DNA of 64,000 nt from Bog-159 sp035602155 (GCA_035602155.1 DATNMW010000269.1:1-64000), one strand, 5' to 3'; positions 18,750 to 27,636 are shown, numbered from the stretch's first letter. The notes: generated by a model from the sequence alone, not told the origin. Program-made: numbers and translations.

Positions 18750-18826
18750 ACCTTCATCGTGAAGCAGGTCGGAACGAAAAGCAAGCGATAGCTGTTTTCG
18801 AGTAAACGCAACGTTCAGGCACTACC

Positions 18827-18834
18827 CGCAAGAT
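18827..18834. repeat. 8-bp target-site duplication, right copy
   Basis: CGCAAGAT follows the right inverted repeat directly and matches the copy at 15976-15983. Confidence 0.9.
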
Positions 18835-18853
18835 CCACGACCGCCGATGACAT
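18835..18853 (-). pseudogene. displaced 5' fragment of gatB (first codons)
   Basis: CCACGACCGCCGATGACAT matches the gatB start (CCACGAACGCCGATGACAT at 13763-13781) with one change. It contains the ATG of the displaced copy, read on the minus strand, and joins the 15872-15983 piece when the transposon is removed. TATAAT follows upstream at 18862-18867, as before the intact gatB. Confidence 0.8.
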
Positions 18854-18891
18854 GCTTCTCTATTATAGGGGAGACCAGCGCCCGAAGGACG

Positions 18892-19261
18892 TTAGCGCCT
18901 AATCGGCAGGTGGCGGAGGCGGCAACCGCCGTCCTCGACGATAATGATCGCCCCCGCCTCGAGCGCGGTGCGGTACGTTTTGCATGACCTGAAACAACCG
19001 CGGGGTAACGGCCTTGGGCGTTTGATTTCGCGTCCTGATCAAAATCACGCTCGGGACGGAACCGCCACTGGCGGCCAGGAGATCGCCAAAATCAAGGTCG
19101 CATGTCAAAATCGCTCTTTGCTCCCGGACTCCTTTAGCCATGATCTGATCGTCCGGCATGGTATGGAGGCCCTGCTCGCGAAGATGCACCACCTCTTCGC
19201 CTGCTTCACGTAGTGCGCGGACGGTTGCCATCGAAATGCCCATGTCGGCCAGAAGTCTCAC
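18892..19261 (-). pseudogene. DUF5615 PIN-like toxin, frameshifted at the C-terminus
   Basis: The first about 95 residues are a normal DUF5615 PIN-like domain: MRLLADMGIS with Asp6, the TMPDDQIMAKGVREQRAIL core, and TCDLDFGDLL with the acidic pair, all consistent with a metal-dependent RNase. Near 18970 the frame is lost. The expected ending TALEAGAIIIVEDGGCRLRH followed by L-P-I-R-R is read in another frame to a stop at 18892-18894. The unshifted frame instead gives a poly-Pro end at 18899. The gene overlaps DUF433 by four bases. Confidence 0.75.
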
Positions 19262-19488
19262 GCCGCGGGGCTCGCGAATGGGTGCACTTCCTCGTTGGCC
19301 AGCCCCGAAGCGTAGGACAGGGCCTCTCGAATGTCCTCAGGTTCCAAATCCGGATATTCCCGAACGATCTCTTCAGGAGACATCCCATTGGCGACCAGGT
19401 TGACCAACAGAGAAACGGTAATCCGCATGCCTCGGATGCAAGCACGCCCTGCGATTATGTTTGGGTTGAAAGTGATTCTGCCGAACAT
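19258..19488 (-). CDS. DUF433 antitoxin
   Basis: 76 residues starting MFGRITFNPNIIAGRACIRG, the typical opening of DUF433 proteins, followed by a helix-turn-helix (VSLLVNLVANGMSPEEIVRE, then YPDLEPEDIREAL). DUF433 proteins are usually the antitoxin and DNA-binding partner of DUF5615 PIN-like toxins, as here. The stop overlaps the toxin start (ATGA), the standard order. With the toxin damaged, this antitoxin may be an orphan. Confidence 0.85.
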   Translation of the reverse strand: MFGRITFNPNIIAGRACIRGMRITVSLLVNLVANGMSPEEIVREYPDLEPEDIREALSYASGLANEEVHPFASPAA

Positions 19489-19593
19489 TGGGACGATCTC
19501 AGCCTCGTTTTTGAGTCTATCAAGTTTTCGAGGAACGGGTCCTGGATGACCCGCGCAGACTTGGAGGTCTGCCCCACGTGGTAGCCTGACGGT

Positions 19594-20730
19594 GTGAACG
19601 TCGGCATCACCTGCTATCCGACCTACGGCGGCAGCGGCATCGTGGCCACCGAACTGGGTCTCGAACTGGCCAATCGCGGGCACGAGGTCCACTTCATCAC
19701 TTACGCGAATCCCATTCGCCTGGACCCCGGCATTCCCCGCATTCATTACCACGAAGTGGAGGTCTCCACCTATCCGCTGTTTCAATATCCGCCCTACTGC
19801 CTGGCACTGGCGTCGCGCATGTTGGAAGTGGCGGAGCAACACAACCTGGACCTGCTGCACGTGCATTACGCCATTCCGCACTCGATCTCGGCAATGCTCG
19901 CCAAGGACATGCTCGCGCCGGCGCGCCGGCTGCCCTTCATCACCACGCTGCATGGCACCGACATCACGCTGGTGGGCACGGACCGTTCGTATTTTCCGAT
20001 CACCAAGTTCTCCATCGAGAAGTCCGATGGCATTACGTCGATCAGCGAATATTTGCGGCGGCAGACCGTGGACGTCTTCGGCGTGCGCAACGATATTCGC
20101 GTAATCACCAACTTCGTCAATTGCGACTTGTATAAGCCGGATCGCGAGAAGGCCATGGCGAAATGCTATGCGCCGGCGGCGGATGTGAAGCTGCTGATCC
20201 ATGTATCGAATTTCCGGCCCGTGAAACGCGTACAGGATTGCGTGCGCATCCTGGCGGAGGTGGTGCGGAGCGCGCCGGCGCACCTGCTGATGGTGGGCGA
20301 CGGACCGGAGCGGGGTCCCGCCGAATACCTGGCGCGCGAGTTGGGAGTGGAGCGGCATGTTTCGTTTCTGGGAAAGCAGAACCATGTGGAGCGCATCATC
20401 CCGCTGGCGCACGCGTTGCTGATGCCCAGCGAGTTGGAGTCGTTCGGATTGGTCGCACTGGAGGCCATGGCCTGCGGCGTGCCGCCGGTCGCCACGCGCG
20501 TGGGCGGCGTGCCCGAACTGATCGCGAACGGGGTGGACGGGTATCTGGAAGCGGTGGGGGACATCGCCGCGCAAGCCGAACGCGTAACGGCGCTGGTAAC
20601 GGACAATGAGTTGCACGACCGCGTCTCGCAGGCGGCACGCCGGACCGCCACGGACCGTTTCTGCGCGGATAAGATCATCCCGATTTATGAGCGGTATTAC
20701 GAAGAAGTCTGCGGCCGCGGCGGTTCATAG
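19594..20730 (+). CDS. bshA: N-acetyl-alpha-D-glucosaminyl L-malate synthase
   Basis: 378 residues, full length for BshA, a GT4 enzyme that joins GlcNAc from UDP-GlcNAc to L-malate in the first step of bacillithiol synthesis. Diagnostic parts are MNVGITCYPTYGGSGIVATE, HYAIPHSISA near 90, TLHGTDITLVGTDRSYFPIT, HVSNFRPVKRVQD and the donor-site ELESFGLVALEAMACG. The start is GTG. No bshB or bshC lies in the window. The gene is flanked by toxin-antitoxin debris on both sides. Confidence 0.93.
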   Translation: MNVGITCYPTYGGSGIVATELGLELANRGHEVHFITYANPIRLDPGIPRIHYHEVEVSTYPLFQYPPYCLALASRMLEVAEQHNLDLLHVHYAIPHSISAMLAKDMLAPARRLPFITTLHGTDITLVGTDRSYFPITKFSIEKSDGITSISEYLRRQTVDVFGVRNDIRVITNFVNCDLYKPDREKAMAKCYAPAADVKLLIHVSNFRPVKRVQDCVRILAEVVRSAPAHLLMVGDGPERGPAEYLARELGVERHVSFLGKQNHVERIIPLAHALLMPSELESFGLVALEAMACGVPPVATRVGGVPELIANGVDGYLEAVGDIAAQAERVTALVTDNELHDRVSQAARRTATDRFCADKIIPIYERYYEEVCGRGGS

Positions 20731-21200
20731 GTAACGAACGCGGCTCAGAAGGTCCGATCGCGGACGCGCCGCGATAGCCGCTAACCACCCCACGCAGCCG
20801 ACGTCGGAGCTGAATACGGCGAGCACAGTTCCGTCCCGGTCCGCACCGGGTTGCAAACCTCCGTCGACCTTCCAGCCCCTTGCGCCTCCGGGCAGCATAG
20901 CGGCAGGGAGCGCGCGTAGAGCTTCCGTGCCCTTGGCGCGCAACCGTCGCGCCTCCACCCGGCATCGGTCGTAGGTTTCGATTCCCCCGGTCAGCACCGA
21001 TCCGGCAAGGTTTGGCGCGTCCGTGGGCAGTTCATCCGGTATCTCGACAGCCCACAATGCACGGCGCACGTTCACCAACTCGGACTCTTCGGTGATGCCT
21101 TCGTGGCGCAAAAACTCCGCCCACGCTCCATCCGGTGTATCCGCGAAGTATTGAACAGGCCCTTCGCCTGGGCCATGCCGGCGTGCCGGTAAACGATCAT
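20725..21200 (-). pseudogene. RES-domain toxin, frameshifted
   Basis: The start MIVYRHAGMAQAKG is read from ATG 21200. The match then moves to another frame near 21150 (VQYFADTPDGAWAEFLRHEG) and continues VRRALWAVEIPDELPTDAPN, GIETYDRCRVEARRLRAKGT to a stop at 20725. RES toxins degrade NAD+. The start overlaps the antitoxin stop by four bases (ATGA). The frameshift and the cut antitoxin make the pair a relic. Confidence 0.7.
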
Positions 21201-21430
21201 GTGGCCGGCGAAGCGGTCAACGCGCGCGCGAGATCCTGCACGCTCCGCGGCCCTGGTTGATCGGGTTTCCAATTGGCTTTGAGCCGATCGAGCGGCGTGC
21301 GTCCATCCAGTTGTGCGCGCTTCCGCTCGAGCCATTGCCGGATGCCGATTTCATTGTAGGCGCCGCTGAGATCGCCCACGATCAGGCTCAGGAAGTGCTC
21401 AAACTCCGGCGCCGGAGTGCGGATTATGCC
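21197..21430 (-). pseudogene. MbcA/ParS/Xre-type antitoxin, N-terminus removed by IS701
   Basis: The readable end HFLSLIVGDLSGAYNEIGIR, QWLERKRAQLDGRTPLDRLK, then Q-D-L-A-R-A-L is the toxin-binding domain of MbcA/ParS-type antitoxins that pair with RES toxins. The upstream part is replaced by the 3' end of the IS701 transposase at about 21424-21430. The exact junction is not resolved because the two frames overlap. Confidence 0.7.
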
Positions 21431-22761
21431 GCTCGGGGCGGACCCGGCGACCCGCGCGGGCGGAAGCCCGGGGCGGCCCGGCCGGCAGTGAATCCAAGAT
21501 GACCGACGCGGGCAGAGGGGGAAAAACGGTTCCGCTCGGCCACCAGGAACCCATAAGCTGCGATGCATAGCGTGGCGTGGTGGTGGAACCCGCGCCAGTT
21601 ACGGCCTTCAAAGTGCCCCAGCCCTAACTCTTGTTTCAGTTCCTGGTAATCCCGTTCGATGATCCAGCGGTGTTTGGCGATCTTGATCAAAGCTTTCAGC
21701 TTGGTGTCAACAGTCAGCGTCGACATCCAGTACCTAGTAGGTTCGGCCTCCCCGCGCGGCCATTCGATCAGCAACCATTCCTCCGCGTGCGGCTCCGCCT
21801 TCTCGTAATCCCGATGCGCGGCGCGGACGCGCACAGCGGCAAAGCAGGATCGCAACTTCCGATCTGTGCCTTCACGCCACGTGATTTCTTTGAAAGCCGT
21901 GGAGGGCAGGCTCATCGCCACCTGCTTCACGGTCACGGGCTGATGGTCTGTGCTCCGCTGCAAGAGCCGTGGAGGTCGTCCTATCTTTCCGCGGGGCTTG
22001 GCTGGTAAAGGCAGTTTGCCGGAATCCCAAACCGTCGTCGAACTTTGCACGCCCACGGCATAGCGCAGTCCCAGCGCGGTGAGTCCGTCGCGAAACTCGG
22101 TGTTGGCGCCGTATGCGGCGTCTGCCAGCACCACCCCACGGACCACCTCCGCCGCCACCGCAGCCCGGATCTGGTCCAACGCCATGTCCGGCTTGGTCTG
22201 AAACTCCATCTCTTCCGGCACCTCTGTTTTTTCCCGCCGTTCGGCGTCCGCGGCCCATTCCTTAGGCAAATATAAACGATACGCAATCGGCAGACTCGAA
22301 TTCCATGTCGCTACCGATAGGCTCACCGCGACTCGGCAGTTCTCCTGCTTACCGACTTGACCGCAGTATTGACGAGTGACCCCGACCGAATGCTTACCCT
22401 TCTTTGGAAACCCGGTGTCATCCGCGATCCAGGCCACCACAAGCCCTTGCTTCTGCATCGCTGGTAACACATGGTTGCGCACTTCATCGAGCAGTGTTTC
22501 GTCGCTCCATGGCGCCTTCGCCACCAAATGGTGTAGGGACTGGCGCATCGCTTGGATGTTCTCCGGATCCAGGCGCCCCGCCATCGGCTCAACGCTCTTG
22601 CGCTCACCGGGCAACAGCAATCCCTTGCAATAGTTCTTCAAAGGGGTGTGCCGGTCTTGGTGCCCCGCGGCGTTCGCCAGGCCCCCTATATATGCCGCGA
22701 AGCGTTTCTCTTGTGGGCCTGGCGCGGATAGGCGTGATCCCACAAAACAATTATACACCAA
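21424..22761 (-). mobile_element. IS701-family transposase gene
   Basis: A complete-looking DDE transposase (up to 445 residues). It carries RFAAYIGGLANAAGHQDRHT, the first Asp in VAWIADDTGFPKKGKHSVG, the second in VRGVVLADAAYGANTEF, and the Glu in HRWIIERDYQELKQELG. The family moves by DNA cut-and-paste. The GTG at 22761 overlaps a TATAAT-like string, so the true start is probably GTG 22746. The terminal repeats and target duplication could not be fixed by eye. The left end interrupts an antitoxin gene. Confidence 0.85.
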
Positions 22762-23137
22762 ATTGTTCTTTTATGACCCAGTAGTACTATCCCAGCGCAC
22801 CACAAAATGCACAAAATTTCCGGTAGTGGGTCAGTTTGCGGCTTGTGGGGCAGGTTGCCAACCTGCCCCACAACGCAAAGTTGACCCACTACCCAAAATC
22901 CCCTCACCCGAACCAACCGGATCAATGGGATGATTGCAACCAATTGCAACATGCCATTGAAATCAAAATGCCGGTTGCCTGTTGCTCGGCAAGAGTCCGC
23001 CCGCCTGCGCCGTCTTGCGGCGTATCTCCGCCTTGCTTATTCATATGCCGTGCCGGAAGTCTGTCCTTTGGCCCGCTGCCGCGGCCTGAAACAGCCTCGC
23101 CGTGCCGAACGGCGTGGGCGTGCTACAGTAGCGCAAA
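22762..23137. other. intergenic region with IS701 flank and long hairpin
   Basis: This gap holds the upstream end of the IS701 insertion (boundary not found), a large inverted repeat (22823-22892) and about 240 bases without a supported gene before the crotonase. The small open frames here are products of the palindrome. Confidence 0.5.
22823..22892. repeat. long nested palindrome, REP-like
   Basis: The core is GTGGGGCAGGTTG, then C, then CAACCTGCCCCAC, a 27-base near-perfect palindrome at 22845-22871. The outer arms pair again: GTAGTGGGTCA on the left with TGACCCACTAC on the right. The whole unit spans about 70 bases and could fold into one long hairpin. There is no T-run, so it is more likely a dispersed repeat than a terminator. 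Confidence 0.85.
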
Positions 23138-23893
23138 ATGGAACATGTTCAATCCGAACGCGATGGCAACCTGGCGATTTTGACCCTATCGCGGGGAAAG
23201 GCCAATGCGTTGAACCACGCGTTGGTCGAAGAACTTTACGGCGCAGTCGCCGCAGCGGCAGCCGACGACTCCGTGCGCGGGCTGGTGCTGGCCAGCGGCC
23301 GGCCGCGTTTTTTTTCCAGCGGCTTCGATATCCGCGAGGTCTTCACCTACGATCGCGATGGCATGGCCGCCTTCTTCGGCCGCTTTATCGATTTATATGA
23401 AAGCCTGTACAGCTTCCCCAAGCCGGTGGTGGCGGCGCTCAGCGGCCACACTTTCGCGGGCGGAGCCATTCTGGCGATCGCCTGCGATTTCCGGATTATG
23501 GCGGAGGGCGATTTCGGATTCGCCCTGAACGAAATCAACCTGGGGCTGGCGCTTTCGCCTACCATCCGCCGGATGCTGGCGGATGCCGTGGGAATATCGC
23601 GCGCGCGGGAAGTGCTGCTATTTGGCGAGCCGCTCACGCCGGCCCGCGCGCTGGAAATCGGCCTGGTGCGTGAACTGGCCCCGGCGGACCAGGTTCGCGG
23701 CCGGGCCATCGCCTGCGCCCGGTTCCTCGCTGCCAAACCGCCAGCCGCCTATCGCGAAATCAAGCGCTCGTTACGCGAGTTCGGCGGGCGAGAAGAAATG
23801 CCTACCGACCGCGCGACACTGGACCGGTTCCTCGACATGTGGTTCTCCGCGGAAGCCCGGGACGCCCGCCGGGCGGTCGCTTCCAGGGTCTAG
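23138..23893 (+). CDS. enoyl-CoA hydratase/isomerase (crotonase) family protein
   Basis: 251 residues of a single crotonase domain. The oxyanion loops are RFFSSGFDIREVF (about 57-69) and ALSGHTFAGGAILAIACDFR (about 101-120). FALNEINLGLAL is the usual position of the catalytic Glu, and Glu is present. It probably acts on an acyl-CoA in the cytoplasm. No other fatty-acid genes are adjacent apart from the KAS III enzyme 1 kb downstream, separated by a PEP-CTERM gene. Confidence 0.85.
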   Translation: MEHVQSERDGNLAILTLSRGKANALNHALVEELYGAVAAAAADDSVRGLVLASGRPRFFSSGFDIREVFTYDRDGMAAFFGRFIDLYESLYSFPKPVVAALSGHTFAGGAILAIACDFRIMAEGDFGFALNEINLGLALSPTIRRMLADAVGISRAREVLLFGEPLTPARALEIGLVRELAPADQVRGRAIACARFLAAKPPAAYREIKRSLREFGGREEMPTDRATLDRFLDMWFSAEARDARRAVASRV

Positions 23894-24020
23894 CTTGGGC
23901 GACCGCGCGACCGTCACTAAACATACGCCGAATCAATAAATTAACTAAAGCAAACCAGTACGTATTGCAATTCGTCACAAACCGCTATATGCTCACAGTT
24001 AGGCTGGTGAGCCGAATACT

Positions 24021-24797
24021 ATGATGAAGAGCGTTTGCGTTGGGGCGTTGAGCATGGCCTTGGCAGGCGTGAGCTTGCACGCCGGCACGGTCGTTTTGGG
24101 AGAGCCTGCCGTACCGGGGACGGGTAATTGCGATCCCTTCGGATGCCCGGCATTTTTCGGTTTGGGAACGTATCAGCAAGTCTATTTGGCCAGCGCCTTC
24201 CCCGGCGTCATCAATATCGACGATCTGGCGTTCTTCCAAGGCCAGATACTACAGAACGGCGGACAGCCCGCGGGTGGTACGTATACGTTTAGCCTCTCTT
24301 ACACCTCCGATGCGCCCGGCGGTCTCGACCTCACCAACCCAAATAATAACGTCACCTCGGGAAGCGCGACGTTTTTCAGTGGAACGCTGCCTGCCCTCGC
24401 ACCGGACAGCGGTCCAAACGTGCTGTCGTTTAGCGGCAGTCCCTTCGCCTACAATCCGGCCGACGGGAATCTATTGCTGACGATATCGATAACCGGCGCC
24501 ACCAACTCGCTGCCCTTTCTTTATCTGGACGAAGCGCAGTGCGGTCCGGCGACGCCTTGCCCGATCGGGTCGACGGTGGTATCGAGCAACGCATACTTTG
24601 GCAGCGTAAAAGGCGTGCCGGTGAGCGGGGGGAACGACGTTGGGGGTTTGATTACGGCGTTCAGCTACACGGCATCCATTGTTCCTACTCCCGAGCCGGG
24701 TTCTGTGTTTCTGGTTTTGGCGGGCATCGGAATGATCGGCTACCATGGCCGGCGCGGCAGTGCGCGGCGGGCAAAGCGCGCAAGCGGCCAGGATTAG
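24021..24797 (+). CDS. PEP-CTERM sorting-domain protein, exported
   Basis: 258 residues: a signal peptide (VCVGALSMALAGVSLHAGTV), a beta-rich middle with many Gly, Ser and Thr, and a C-terminal sorting signal with the motif PTPEPGSVFL, a hydrophobic helix (VLAGIGMIGYHG) and an Arg/Lys-rich tail. PEP-CTERM proteins are processed by exosortase and end up in the envelope or exopolysaccharide matrix. Starts at 24021 or 24024 (ATGATG) are both possible. The middle domain is not recognised. Confidence 0.9.
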   Translation: MMKSVCVGALSMALAGVSLHAGTVVLGEPAVPGTGNCDPFGCPAFFGLGTYQQVYLASAFPGVINIDDLAFFQGQILQNGGQPAGGTYTFSLSYTSDAPGGLDLTNPNNNVTSGSATFFSGTLPALAPDSGPNVLSFSGSPFAYNPADGNLLLTISITGATNSLPFLYLDEAQCGPATPCPIGSTVVSSNAYFGSVKGVPVSGGNDVGGLITAFSYTASIVPTPEPGSVFLVLAGIGMIGYHGRRGSARRAKRASGQD

Positions 24798-24873
24798 TAC
24801 CAAGACCTCGTTAAACTTCGTTACGACGCCTGGAATTGAGTTACCCTAAATTAGGGGGCACTCGGGGGCGATA

Positions 24874-25965
24874 ATGGAGCAACAAGGACCCCTTCCGTTG
24901 CAAAGAGCCCGATTCCGGGTCGCTGGCTACGCACAGGCGTTTCCTTCTACGGTCTTGAAAAATAGCGAGTTGGCGTTGCATCTGGGCGTGGATCCGGAAT
25001 GGATCCGGGCGCGCTGTGGGGTGCATTCCCGATTTGTCTCGGGGCCTGGGGAAACCACCACGACCTTGGGGGTGCGCGCCGCTCGCCAGGCCCTCGCAAA
25101 AGCTCCATCGTTTCGGCCGGACTGCCTGGTATGCGCGACCTTCACCCCGGATTACCCCTTGTGCCCCTGCGGTCCGGCTATAGCGCATGCCCTGGAATTG
25201 GGCCCCATCCCCGCCTTTGACCTTAACGCGGCCTGCTCGGGCGGGGTGCTGGGCCTGATTACGGCCTTAAGCTTCATCGCCGCCGGAACGGCGGAACGCG
25301 TGCTGCTGGTCGCCAGCGACACGGTTACGCATCACCTGGCCGGCGACGATGCCCATACCCGGATCCTTTTTGGCGATGGCGCGGCCGCCCTCCTGATCGA
25401 GGCTTGTCCCCAGGGCATCGCGCTGCGCTCCTGGGTGATGGGATCGGATGGCGCCGGCGCCAAGCTTTTTCACGTGCCGCACGGCGGTTCGGCGGCCCCT
25501 TGGCAAGCGCCCGGCAATGGCGATCCGCGAGCGGCCACGGTTTCCATGCAAGGCCGGCCCCTATTTCGTTTTGCCTCCCAGCGCGGCACCGAAATGCTGC
25601 TCGAAACCTGCGCCAAGGCCGGAATCAAACCGGACGATCTGGACTGGGTGCTAGTCCACCAAGCCAACGTGCGCATCGTCGAGCAACTGCAGGAACGTAC
25701 CGGCATCGCGCCGGAGAAGTGGATCGTCAACATGGGGGGGATCGGAAATACCTGCTCCGCTTCGGTATTGTTGGCGCTCGGCGACTTGCTCGACCGCAAC
25801 GTGACCGTGGCCGGCGACGACGTGCTGTTGGCCGGTTTTGGAGCGGGGCTTACATGGGCCGCCGCCCTGTTCGAATGGGGAGAAACCACGCATCGCCCGT
25901 CTGATGGCTTGGCGTTGCGTAACGGCGATCAGAAGCGGCAGCGGCCGATACAACATTTGCCCTGA
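24874..25965 (+). CDS. 3-oxoacyl-ACP synthase III (KAS III) family protein
   Basis: 363 residues with the complete KAS III triad: Cys in FDLNAACSGGVLG (about 111), His in WVLVHQANVRIVEQL (about 264) and Asn in MGGIGNTCSASVLLAL (about 291). The ending DVLLAGFGAGLTWAAAL is typical. The enzyme condenses an acyl-CoA starter with malonyl-ACP. FabH proper is usually near 330 residues, so the extra 30 or so residues at the two ends may mark a paralogue for special fatty acids or polyketides. No fab cluster surrounds it. Confidence 0.85.
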   Translation: MEQQGPLPLQRARFRVAGYAQAFPSTVLKNSELALHLGVDPEWIRARCGVHSRFVSGPGETTTTLGVRAARQALAKAPSFRPDCLVCATFTPDYPLCPCGPAIAHALELGPIPAFDLNAACSGGVLGLITALSFIAAGTAERVLLVASDTVTHHLAGDDAHTRILFGDGAAALLIEACPQGIALRSWVMGSDGAGAKLFHVPHGGSAAPWQAPGNGDPRAATVSMQGRPLFRFASQRGTEMLLETCAKAGIKPDDLDWVLVHQANVRIVEQLQERTGIAPEKWIVNMGGIGNTCSASVLLALGDLLDRNVTVAGDDVLLAGFGAGLTWAAALFEWGETTHRPSDGLALRNGDQKRQRPIQHLP

Positions 25966-26261
25966 CAAGTCTTGCAGGAGAGCCGCTTAGGCGCGGAGCG
26001 CCGCTGCGTCGATTCAACTCGCCCGCCGGACCTCTGCACGACGCCCCGTAGCATCATGGGTGAGGCTACGCCCGCGGGTGGGTGAAAATGGGGGCTTTCG
26101 CTCACGATCGTGGATTGGTTCAACATCGCATCTACGCTCCGGTCCGCTATCTTCAGACGTTCCAAAGGTTTCGGCCCTTCCAATGGGTGCCCCTCGGTTT
26201 CTTGCAATGTCCTATTGGCATGTCGGCGGCCAATCCGCGCGTGTGCCAAAATAAAGGGGCG

Positions 26262-27110
26262 ATGACCTCTTTGCCCGCCGTTCCACTGACCCTCGAGGGG
26301 GCCAGCGTCTTGCATCAGATGATGCGAATCCGCTGGACGGCCTGGAAGGCCCTTGCGCCGGCCCAACAGGACGAGGTGCTGGAAGAGGCCACCGCGACAT
26401 TGGGCACAATGCACGAAGCGCCGCCGGGAACCACGCCGCAAACCACGCCGCAAACCACGCCGCAAACCGCCCTTTATTCGCTCATCGGCCATAAGGGAGA
26501 TTTGATGTTCGTCCATTTCCGGCAGAGCTTCGAGGAGTTGAACCAGGCCGAGATCCTCCTGGCCCGCTTGCGGATTGCCGAATTCCTGGAGCCCGCCACA
26601 TCGTATCTCTCGATGGTCGAGTTGGGCTTGTACGAGTCCACGCTCAAACTGTATGCCAGCCTCGCCGAGCGCGGCATCGAGCCGCATTCCGCGGAATGGA
26701 ACCAGGAGATCGAGACGCAACTCGCGCGCCAGCGGCAGGCCATGGCGCAGCGCTTGTGGCCGGCCATTCCGGACCGCAAATACATCTGCTTCTACCCCAT
26801 GGACCGCCGCCGCGGCGAAAGCGTGAACTGGTACCAGGTGCCCATGGCCGAGCGCCAGCGCATGATGCACGAGCACGGCATGGTGGGCCGCCGCTACGCC
26901 GGCGACGTGCAGCAGATCATTACCGGCTCAATCGGCTTCGACGATTGGGAGTGGGGTGTGGACCTGTTCGCCGACGATCCGCTGGTTTTTAAGAAGCTGA
27001 TATACGAAATGCGGTTCGACGAGGTCAGCGCAGTGTACGCGCTGTTCGGAGTCTTCTACGTGGGTCTGCGAGTTGGCATAGGAGACTTGGCAACGCTGCT
27101 AAAGAAGTAA
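26262..27110 (+). CDS. hemQ: coproheme decarboxylase (HemQ), chlorite-dismutase family
   Basis: 282 residues from ATG 26262, which follows AAAGGGG; the frame is open upstream without conservation. The C-terminal half has the HemQ signature: ICFYPMDRRRGESVNWYQVP (with the reactive Tyr), then M-L/M-H-E-H-G-like MMHEHGMVGRRYAGDVQQII, and DDWEWGVDLFADDPLVFKKL. HemQ converts coproheme III to heme b with hydrogen peroxide in the coproporphyrin-dependent pathway. The N-terminal domain has an odd TTPQ tripling encoded by a 12-bp tandem repeat. It has no heme-pathway neighbour here. Confidence 0.9.
   Translation: MTSLPAVPLTLEGASVLHQMMRIRWTAWKALAPAQQDEVLEEATATLGTMHEAPPGTTPQTTPQTTPQTALYSLIGHKGDLMFVHFRQSFEELNQAEILLARLRIAEFLEPATSYLSMVELGLYESTLKLYASLAERGIEPHSAEWNQEIETQLARQRQAMAQRLWPAIPDRKYICFYPMDRRRGESVNWYQVPMAERQRMMHEHGMVGRRYAGDVQQIITGSIGFDDWEWGVDLFADDPLVFKKLIYEMRFDEVSAVYALFGVFYVGLRVGIGDLATLLKK
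26430..26465. repeat. 12-bp tandem repeat inside hemQ
   Basis: Three exact copies of ACCACGCCGCAA encode TTPQ three times, in a linker between the first helix and the first beta-strand of HemQ. Being a multiple of 3, copy-number change would keep the frame. Confidence 0.95.
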
Positions 27111-27222
27111 CCCGCAGGTAGCGCAGTCGAGCCGTCACCTTTCTCGCGAGCGCTGCAGCGGACGCGGATTCGGGAGTAGCACTCACGTTGTTCAGTCGAA
27201 AACGCCCGCACGGGCAAGTGCG

Positions 27223-27636
27223 TTACTTCATCGGGGAAAAGTCGGCCGAATCCATGAACACGGATTCCACCTTGCTCACGATCTTGCCGTTGGCTTCGGA
27301 ATCCTTCTGCACCTTCTGCCACTCCGGGTCGCTGCCGAATTCTTTCCAATTCTGCTTGGCGGCCTCGCGGCTGGCATGCGCAAGGACGTAGATCAGGGTG
27401 TTTTCGTGGGCGGGCGCGTCTTGCGGCACCCAGTACGCGATACTGGTCATCCCGTGCTTCTCGAAAATGCGCATCGTATGGTTGCGGAAGCGCGCCAGCA
27501 GGTCCGGCAGCTTGCCTTCGTAACAGGTATACGTGCGCAGTTCAAAGACGCGCCCGTGCTCCTGCGCAACCGCGGACGGGATCGTAATGGAGGCGGCCAT
27601 CGCGGCCGCGACAAGTAAAGCCGTTTTCAATGCCAT
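27223..27636 (-). CDS. NIPSNAP family protein, exported
   Basis: 137 residues with a signal peptide (TALLVAAAMAASITIPSAVA) and a NIPSNAP ferredoxin-like domain: VFELRTYTCYEGKLPDLLAR, then HGMTSIAYWVP and LIYVLAHASREAAKQNWKEF. NIPSNAP proteins are dimeric alpha-beta barrel proteins of unclear function; exported versions are common in acidobacteria. The gene stands alone. Confidence 0.88.
   Translation of the reverse strand: MALKTALLVAAAMAASITIPSAVAQEHGRVFELRTYTCYEGKLPDLLARFRNHTMRIFEKHGMTSIAYWVPQDAPAHENTLIYVLAHASREAAKQNWKEFGSDPEWQKVQKDSEANGKIVSKVESVFMDSADFSPMK

Larger units (their letters stand above)
15984..18826. mobile_element. IS1-like transposon derivative with passenger genes (2843 bp)
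   Basis: The element is bounded by inverted repeats: GGTAGTGCCTGAA at 15984-15996 and its exact complement at 18814-18826. The repeats extend to 22 bp (15984-16005 and 18805-18826) with two mismatches. An 8-bp direct repeat flanks it, and removing it restores a continuous gatB 5' end. Inside are a DUF4352-type gene, a truncated IS1-family transposase, two overlapping membrane-protein genes and a small gene near the right end. GG-ended repeats and 8-9 bp duplications fit the IS1 family. With the transposase cut short, the element should be non-autonomous. Confidence 0.9.

Noticed and set aside
19489..20616. Minus-strand frame upstream of DUF433 opposite bshA
   Set aside because: It is antisense to bshA; the real DUF433 start is ATG 19488.
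22823..22892. Long hairpin as a rho-independent terminator
   Set aside because: No run of T follows either arm, and the nested symmetry fits a dispersed repeat better.
26082..26261. N-terminal extension of HemQ
   Set aside because: The extension has no family similarity; ATG 26262 with AAAGGGG upstream gives the usual length.
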